From Chlorocebus sabaeus (lineage: Eukaryota; Chordata; Mammalia; Primates; Cercopithecidae): DNA of 64,000 nt. Positions 57,046-64,000 of this stretch are shown here, piece by piece; within the stretch, counting starts at the first letter, position 1, and each line of letters opens with the position of its first letter. The DNA lies in assembly GCF_047675955.1 (NCBI RefSeq), contig NC_132913.1, positions 72,411,236 through 72,475,235 on the forward strand, written 5' to 3'. A program made the translations under genes and the position numbers. The notes under the pieces are model-generated. The model searched no databases. It was not told the origin of the DNA and saw only the letters and a program-made list of their open reading frames with translations.

Positions 57046-59519
57046 CTCTCTCTGTACTTTTAGTTAGCAAAATATAGTAGTATTTTCAATCAGCCATATG
57101 TTATTGAAGTAATTTCAATACAAAAATCAATCACATCAAAGGTCCTATTTTATTAAAAAATATATTTTTCTTTTATTTACTAAAACACATAAATATGTAA
57201 TTTCAATCTATTTCACTGTGGATCACATACATTTTTCCCTTTCACATTATTCCAAGAATAACTAGAACTATATAGAAAATGAAAATGCCATTTCCAATAG
57301 CTCTAAATTTACACTAAAAAATTCTTTGCCTATTGACCAAACTTGTCTATTTTCATGTACAAAATATTGCAATTTGATCCGGTTTATTCTAATCAAATGG
57401 ATCACATTAATGTATAATCTGATGTTATTATAGGAAACTTGAATTTTAATGAGCCCTGCTTGATTTGGATGAGTGAAGACAGGCATAACACAATTGAGTC
57501 AATTAGCAAGAATTTTGTAATCAATGTTGATTAAGAAAATGGGATGATGGTATGTGCAGAATTTGGAGGCATTCCCTGGCTTGAACATTAATATAACAGG
57601 ATAAACATTGGCATTTTAATGGTAGCACATTGCTCTGAAATGAAATGATAGATGTTTTGATACATGCAAATATTAATTTATATATCTTTTATTACACATG
57701 ACTGGAAATCCATTGAAAGCAGATCTAAGAATGAATGTTGTTCTGCTTTCATCTTCCAGTAAATCATAATTATTAAAGCTGCTATTACTAAATATGTAAT
57801 AAAATAAATTTAGAATACAGATATATAATTATCCTTATTATACTGTTTTCCTATACATCACTAATGAGTATATATCCTGGCTTTGGAATTTTGTTTGTTT
57901 CATGTCATTTGCACATTATATACAGTTGCTGTTCTGTCACTGTGCAGGCCGCTTTTCCCATGGAGAAACCAATGCACTTAACTGACTTACGTTTATAGAT
58001 AAAATATATGCACATGTTTTCTATCAGTTCTTTATAGCATCAGTTGTTTTCTCCTTCATATATTCACTTTCACTTTATAAGCTATGTTGGAAATAATTGT
58101 ATTTTGTTTTCTTTTAATGCTCTTTTAAATTATAATTTAGTTAGCCCATTATCCTGTATCACTTAATATCCTTTTATTAGTGATTTTGAAACATATGATT
58201 TCATGACATAGAGCTTAATTTTGAATATAAATTTTCTTCAATAATAAAGACTTTGAAATAATAAAAGCATTGTCTTTATAATTAAGACTCATGCCAGACC
58301 TGAGAGCAACAATTCATATTAATTAACATGACATAAAGATTTAAGAAATTAAAATATGTCAGAGTTATGTTGCTGAGAATAATGTAACAATTAGATATGT
58401 AAAATTAAAAATATGTATACAGACCAGAATAGTAAACTTATTTTGAAGGAAGAATGAACTTCTATTACATTCTGTATCTGAATAAATAACCTTCTCTCAA
58501 ATGATTGTGCCTGAGCTGATATTTTTGCATGTAATTTAGAGTTCATCAAACAAAGGAACTGAAAATCAATTAAAATATTATCTCAAATACTAATTAGAAA
58601 TGATATAATATTAAAATATTATTTCTACTCATTCTTTGAAATAACATTTTCTTTCTTATGTATTATAAAATATTATAAATACAATTTTGAATATAATTAT
58701 GGGCATTCTTCAGGTTAATTTCCAGAGTGACACCAGTATTATTTTGTTGTACAAAACGAAAACCGTTACATTTTCTCAGATGTTTATTGATAGGCCGATA
58801 ATTTTTTCTACTTATTTAATTATTGATTAAGTGAAGAATTTTTGTGTCCAATGTTAAATTTAAATAATTAATTTTGCAAAAAGAATAATCAGAATACCTA
58901 GATGCACCTTTAATTCACATTTTTCCTAAGCTATTCTTAGAAAATCTCACCATATTATCAATGTTTATAGGAATGTTGGGTAGAATTATGATTAGTTTGA
59001 AAACCTTGAGAGTTTATAATAGAGCATCTCGTCCAGCATTGTGATAGACACTGGAATGATTTTAGGAAAAAGGAGAACAATATTTCTAACATAGAGTAGA
59101 ACATAGTGTCTAAGTAATTTGCATCATGCTGAGTATCACAAAAATGGAAGTACGGTGCTACTATGAAAACATACAAAAAAGAAGTTGAATACTATTCAGT
59201 GAAAGCCTCTCTGAAGGATGTCTTACAGGCAGCATAAAGCTAGGTCTTGTTTTCTTATCCTGACTTATAAAACTGACAATCTTTTTGTTTAAACAGGTGT
59301 ACAGCATTCATATTTAAAATGATAGCTCATGTGGCTGGATTAAAATATATCACTTCCTTATCTGTTTTTTTCTTTATTTGCTCTTTCCTTTTTTCTTGCT
59401 TCCCTTGAGTTTAACAAGAATGTTTTATGATTTGCATGATATCCAAAATTACTCATAGCACCTTTAAAAAATGTTTTCCTTCATTTTATTATATATGTTA
59501 AAAAATATGAGTTTACCTC
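57046..59519. other. Unassigned AT-rich DNA
   Basis: About 2.5 kb with no gene, RNA or transposon recognised. Confidence 0.4.
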
Positions 59520-59527
59520 CAGAGAAT

Positions 59528-59748
59528 TTTTTTTTTTTTATGTTTTTGAGACAGGGTCTTTCTCTTTCTCTCAGGCTATAGTGCAGTGGTGCTATCATGG
59601 TTCGCTGCAGCCTCCAATTCCCTGTCTCAAGTGATCCCCCCACGTCAACCTCCTGAGTAGGTGGGACTACAGGCACGTACCACCTCGCCTGGTTAATTTT
59701 TGTGCTTTTTGTAGAGACGGGGTTTTGCTATGTTGGCTAGGCTATCTT
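59528..59748 (-). mobile_element. 5'-truncated AluJ-like element, minus strand
   Basis: Antisense Alu with a T tract, gagacagggtctttctcttt, 'gctgcagcctccaattccct', 'gtgggactacaggcacgtac' and 'gtagagacggggttttgcta', ending within the left arm. A short duplication cagagaat flanks it (59,520-59,527; 59,749-59,756). Confidence 0.82.
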
Positions 59749-60039
59749 CAGAGAATATTATACCACTACACATACGTAAAGATATTATAACTATTATAAT
59801 TTCCAATTCTTCCTCTCCAGGCCTTTACCATCATTGTCATGTATTTTATTATACGTATATTATAAAGACAATAACTGTTACCATTGTTACCATTCTTCTG
59901 TAAACATTCAGTTATCTTTTAGAATAATTAAAATCATAAAAACAGTTTTATTTCACCTTTATTTATTCCATTTTGCATGCCTTTTAATTCTTAGTTTTTA
60001 TCTCAGTTTATGTGACCTCTGTCATATTTATTCTACTTG

Positions 60040-62010
60040 AAGAGCTTCCTTTAACATTTCTTGTAGAGTAGGTCAGCTGATAGTTCCTTCCCTCAGTTTT
60101 TGTTTATTTAAGTTTTATTTCTGTTTGACTTTTGAATATTATTTTTATAGAACATTCTTCAAATTTCTGCTTGACTCCATTCCTTTGTAGATAGGAGTCT
60201 TTTTCTTTGATTTTCTTCAAGATTTCCTCTTTAACTTTGATTTTCAGCAATTTGAATATGATAGTTATGATTTCCTTCTTGGTATTTATTCTGCTTTTTT
60301 GTTCTTTGAGTTTTATGGGTTTGCAGTTTAATGTCTATCACAATTTTGAAAAATTTCCTGCCATTAATTCTTCAAATATTTTTTGTTTCCATTCTCCTTT
60401 CTTCTGCTTTGGCTATACTGATGGCATGTGTCTCAGACCATTTGATACTGTCACACACTTTTGTATATTCTCTTCTGTTTTTCTTTTTTTTTTCTCTTTG
60501 CATTTCTATTTGAGTAATCTCTATTGACCTGTCTTCAAGTGTAATAATTCTTTTCTCTCTGCTCCATCAAATCTACTGGTGAGCCTGGAGAAGGCTGTAT
60601 TTCTATTATGGTGTTTTGATTTCTAACATTTCTACTTTCTTAATTTTTAATAATTTCCATTTCTCTCCTGGAAGTATCTGTGTGATTGTGTATGATGTCA
60701 AATTTTTCCATTAGAGCCTTTAACATATTTATCATTGTTATTTTAAACTCTCTGTCTCATCATGCCAATATCTCTTTCATATCTGATTCTGGTCATGATA
60801 ATAATTTTGTCTTTTCAGCCAATGTTTATTCTTACCTTTTTACATACCTCATAAATGTATGTTTGAAGCAACGCATGTTGTGAAATATATAGAGTTAAGT
60901 GATTTTGAAAGTGAGTACACCTTTTCTTTTGTTAGGTCTTAGTGTAAGGGTATTGCACAACTCCCTAGTCAGAGGTTGGACTTGGTATAAAGTTTTTACT
61001 GTCATGATTACTCTCAGTGCACTAGAAGATTCAAATTCTGCTAGTCATTTCTGTTGTTTAAAGTTTGAGCAAATTGTGATTTCCCCTCTCTTGTTTATTT
61101 AATTATCCTGATTTTTGACTTTAGGTGTTCCTTTTATGTTGTTTCCAGGAGAGAATCTGTTTCTTGCTGCTTCCCCACTTGTATTCCACTGTTACTTTTA
61201 TTCAATGCTTGCTTGAGTAATGGAGTGTGTGTGTGTGTGTGCATGTGTATGTGTGTGTGTGACATGGTGGCAGGCATGTTATCTGATGTTTTGATTAACC
61301 TTCAATCTTAGTTAGGTATTATAAAAGTGCATGTCAGTGATACAGCTCACAAAAGTGTTTCTTTCCCTTGATCAGAGGGAATGTTGAGCCTAACATCTAT
61401 TATTATTCTTCACCTAAAAGTAGAGATTTTTGTTTGTCTGTTTTTGTTTTGTTTTCCGATCCACACCTCCCTCATGTGTACTCCTTTACTACCTTTGCTA
61501 TCAGGCTACAAATTTTGTTACCCTTCCTTCAGTAGGGTAGAGTTTAAATTATTAGTAGAGACAGGTGAGATGGGTCTGGGTAGTTTTGGCAGGAGCTCCT
61601 GCTCCCATCATCCAGCCAACACGATGGTGGAAGCTTTTACTTAACTCTCTCTCAGAGTGAATGGTGAGATATCTTGAGGAAAGTCTGTAAGATACTGCAA
61701 ACCCCCTATGTCGGTGGCCCGCAGGGAATCTTTACACTTTCACACTAACCTACATCCAAGATTTGGCCATTTGGTAAAAATGTCTAGCTGGATCTTCCTA
61801 TTGCCATATGTTTCAGGTAAGCACATATCTGAGTAGTGTTTCTCCCTGTAAGCACTTACCTGTCTCCAAGTTTTCAACTAGCTCTTTGGATTACAACTAC
61901 AGATCTCTGATGGGCTGAAGAAACACCATTAACTGGTAGTTTTTCCAATGTTTTCTTCTGGTGGTATGAGCGAAAACAATGTTCTTTCTAGCTCTCCATT
62001 TTGAGCCGAA
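60040..62010 (-). mobile_element. L1M ORF1 and 5'UTR remnant, minus strand
   Basis: Antisense L1 ORF1/5'UTR order: 'cttgtagagtaggtcagctg', 'gactccattcctttgtagat', 'cctgccattaattcttcaaa', 'cattctcctttcttctgctt', 'ttgacctgtcttcaagtgta', 'tttaaactctctgtctcatc', and a 5'UTR-like part to 'tttctagctctccattttga'. A TG run lies at 61,224-61,261. No intact ORF1. Confidence falls towards 62 kb. Confidence 0.6.
61224..61261. repeat. (TG)n microsatellite
   Basis: Interrupted TG run of 38 bp. Confidence 0.85.
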
Positions 62011-63289
62011 GCAAAATATGCATATTGTGGGAGTTTTATTTCCTAACGTAATCATTTCTAACTGGACATCAACTGTTCCCAAAAAACTTTTGAAGCAACA
62101 GAGAGGTTGTAAAAAAAAAAATGTTCAATAACCCATAGAAGTATTTGCACTAGACGCAGAGTGGTCCTTTCTCAATTTCATATGCAACTATTTAACCACA
62201 TTTCCAATATATTGTCCTCAGTAGGTACTGTTTATTAAAAAAAAAAAGTAATTCCCATTCATCAGGAAAACATAATATGCTTTAGTTGCTATAATGAATA
62301 ATGTAACATTTTTGTTATTTATTTTTCATCTTGTTTCACATATTCAGTCTTAGAGAAATAATTGCATACAGGAAAATTGTATCTGCTATAGGTTAGATTT
62401 TGTTAACATACCTTTAAACCTTTTAATCAATTTATATTTCATTTGAAAAAGTCAATAAATTAACTTTAATCTACTGCTAATTTGCTTTTATTGAAATGCA
62501 TGTAACTTGTTATTGCAGCAAATATCAGTGACATTTTTAGAATCATAATGAAGAGATTTCAAATTACTTAGAATTCTTATTAGATTGAATGTGAGACCAT
62601 ATGAGAATATGCTATAAACTGAGATGATTTATTTTTAATTTAACTTAATATGTTGCTAAACTTAAAGCACTAGGGCTTAACAATTAGTTTCAAAATTTTA
62701 AATATACCTAAAAAGTTAAATTATATATAAAATCCTAGGAGAGATTTATTTTATATTAAGATACTCATTTATTTATAATTGTACTTAATTTAACATTGAG
62801 AAGCAAAGGAATTTATTAGAAATGCCATAGTAAATTGTGCAGTGTCTAAAGCTCAAGTGGTTTGGGTTGACATATTATATTTATCTCTATCTCTACCCCT
62901 ATCCTTAACTATATCTATCTCTATAGCTATGCCTGTACCTATGCTATATCTAGCACTTAGCTACCCAAACATAGACAGGTTTCTTAAATATCCCTATCTC
63001 CATAGGAATAGTTCATATGCTCACTTATAAAATCTCTCTATATATATAGCTGTTTAATCTCTTTAGGGATATTTAAGTATCTTGTTCATGTCTGAGTAGC
63101 CATTTAGTGCTAGATATCTACTTTATAGTTTTGTGAAATTAAATAATTTAATTCATAATAAGCACTTATAAATGTCTTCATTAGACAGCTATCATGCTAT
63201 TTTATTAGTCAGAATTTCTCAACTCCTTAGTATATGTAAAGTTCTATGGTAAAGTATTCAGTATCAAAAACAAGAATTAGAAATAATTG
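62011..63289. other. Unassigned AT-rich DNA with degenerate TATCTC tract
   Basis: A loosely periodic tatctctatctctacccct region lies at about 62,873-62,960. Nothing else is supported. Confidence 0.42.
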
Positions 63290-63420
63290 CGTTTTGTTAA
63301 AATGCAAAACATATGATAGACACTTCATAAATTTTACCTTCTCTTTTCACAACCCTGATAGGCAACTTTGAGATACTTAGTTGGAAGTAAGTGGTAGTGA
63401 TTTGATTCAAACCCAGGTTC
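63290..63420 (+). mobile_element. MIR, plus strand
   Basis: 'cttttcacaaccctgatagg' followed by 'aagtaagtggtagtgatttg' and 'attcaaacccaggttctcaa' reproduces the MIR core and 3' part, with an internal deletion. Confidence 0.62.
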
Positions 63421-64000
63421 TCAAGAATTCAAAGATTTATTTATTTTTTTTAACATGTCAGGTGGCTATGGGTGAAATGATTGGTGCTGACCATCACTAT
63501 TTTTTACCTTTTCTTTCTCAAATAACTCAGCTACTGGAGTTCTATTACTGGAGTTCTATTAGTCTGGACATCTTACTGCAGGAGATTTGGCTGGTCTTTT
63601 ATAGAGCTTCACTGTATTTCCAAGATTCAATGACTGTAATCTTGCTCTTTTCTCTCTACAAAGTAAATTAAGTGGGCAGTTTTAGTTTCCAAAAAAATTA
63701 CTGCTGTGAAGTACCTATATATCTTGATTAAATACCTAAGTATGCATGCTTAGTAAAGTATGCAAATAATTATTTTGGCCCATGATTCTTTGTTTATATA
63801 ACACCAGAATAGTTCTCTAAGTAATTAGCTAATGTATACTTGTTCATCCAAAGAAATTAATTGAGCAATCACAATGCTGAGTGAGTTACACATTGTTGAT
63901 TATGGAGAGAAACTGATAAAAGAGAAAAAGAATGATGCATCAACATTTGAATTTTGTAGGGTTGAATGAGTTGAGCTTTCTTTTTATTTTAAAATGCAAA
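63421..64000. other. Unassigned DNA
   Basis: Contains a 14-bp tandem pair, actggagttctatt at 63,533-63,546 and 63,547-63,560. A weak antisense L2/MIR-like stretch (ttaattgagcaatcacaatg) lies near 63,855. No gene. Confidence 0.4.

Noticed and set aside
60207..60527. 106-codon Phe/Leu-rich plus-strand frame
   Set aside because: It is the antisense of an old L1 ORF1/5'UTR region.
1..64000. CRISPR arrays, operons, riboswitches, tRNA or rRNA genes
   Set aside because: The window is primate nuclear DNA. No regularly spaced palindromic repeats, cloverleaf genes or ribosomal sequence were seen.

Overview
This is a primate nuclear genome window, most likely human. It is AT-rich and holds dimeric Alu elements, two long L1PA LINEs, MaLR/THE1-type LTRs, a MADE1 element and old L2/MIR/L1M remnants. 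I found no host protein-coding exon, tRNA, rRNA or CRISPR. The longest reading frames (338 and 733 codons) belong to L1 retrotransposons, and almost every other ORF of 60-120 codons is a chance frame in repeats or AT-rich DNA. The window looks like a gene desert or the inside of a very large intron; the sequence cannot say which. Repeat calls rest on pattern recognition of family sequences, not on a database run.

Layout. 1-13 kb: mostly unassigned AT-rich DNA with an L1 scrap, a MADE1 hairpin, an AluJ, an AT/TG microsatellite array at 5.26-5.75 kb, an AluS and an L2/MIR pair. 13-20 kb: a 5'-truncated AluY, an antisense MaLR provirus with two LTRs (13.75-15.49 kb), an MST-type solo LTR (17.80-18.18 kb) and a GC-rich class I LTR-like block (18.36-19.99 kb). 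20-30 kb: L1M, L2, Alu and MIR remnants, then a minus-strand L1PA of about 6.1 kb (23,878-30,007) with exact target-site duplications, an almost complete 5'UTR, an intact ORF1 and a broken ORF2. 31.6-32.1 kb: an MLT1 remnant beside a THE1 LTR. 34.8-35.9 kb: an L1 with an inverted 5' part. 37.2-37.5 kb: a dense cluster of inverted and direct repeats with no obvious family identity. 37.5-46.7 kb: L1M pieces, two Alus, a 120-bp L1PA stub with duplications, and a TATC microsatellite. 46.7-57 kb: a nested stack in which an old plus-strand L1M was split by a 0.66-kb insertion and by a second L1PA (49,500-55,112), followed by a minus-strand L1 split by an Alu. 57-64 kb: quiet DNA, an AluJ fragment, a minus-strand L1M 5'UTR/ORF1 remnant and a MIR.

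How the parts relate. The two L1PA copies are close relatives. Both carry the same 338-codon ORF1 type, a 63-bp inter-ORF spacer, a roughly 130-bp 5'UTR segment that is absent from the youngest L1s, and one identical ORF2 stop codon. They lie in opposite orientation about 19.5 kb apart, so they form a long inverted repeat that could mediate inversion. Their 3'UTR and ORF1 coiled-coil sequence place them with older L1PA subfamilies (about L1PA5-L1PA7) rather than L1PA2/L1Hs. Neither has an intact ORF2, so neither should be autonomous. The items most worth a second look are the palindrome cluster near 37.4 kb, the inverted L1 pair with its shared stop, the outward-facing L1 5'UTR at 30 kb, and the second poly(A) tract after the plus-strand L1PA.
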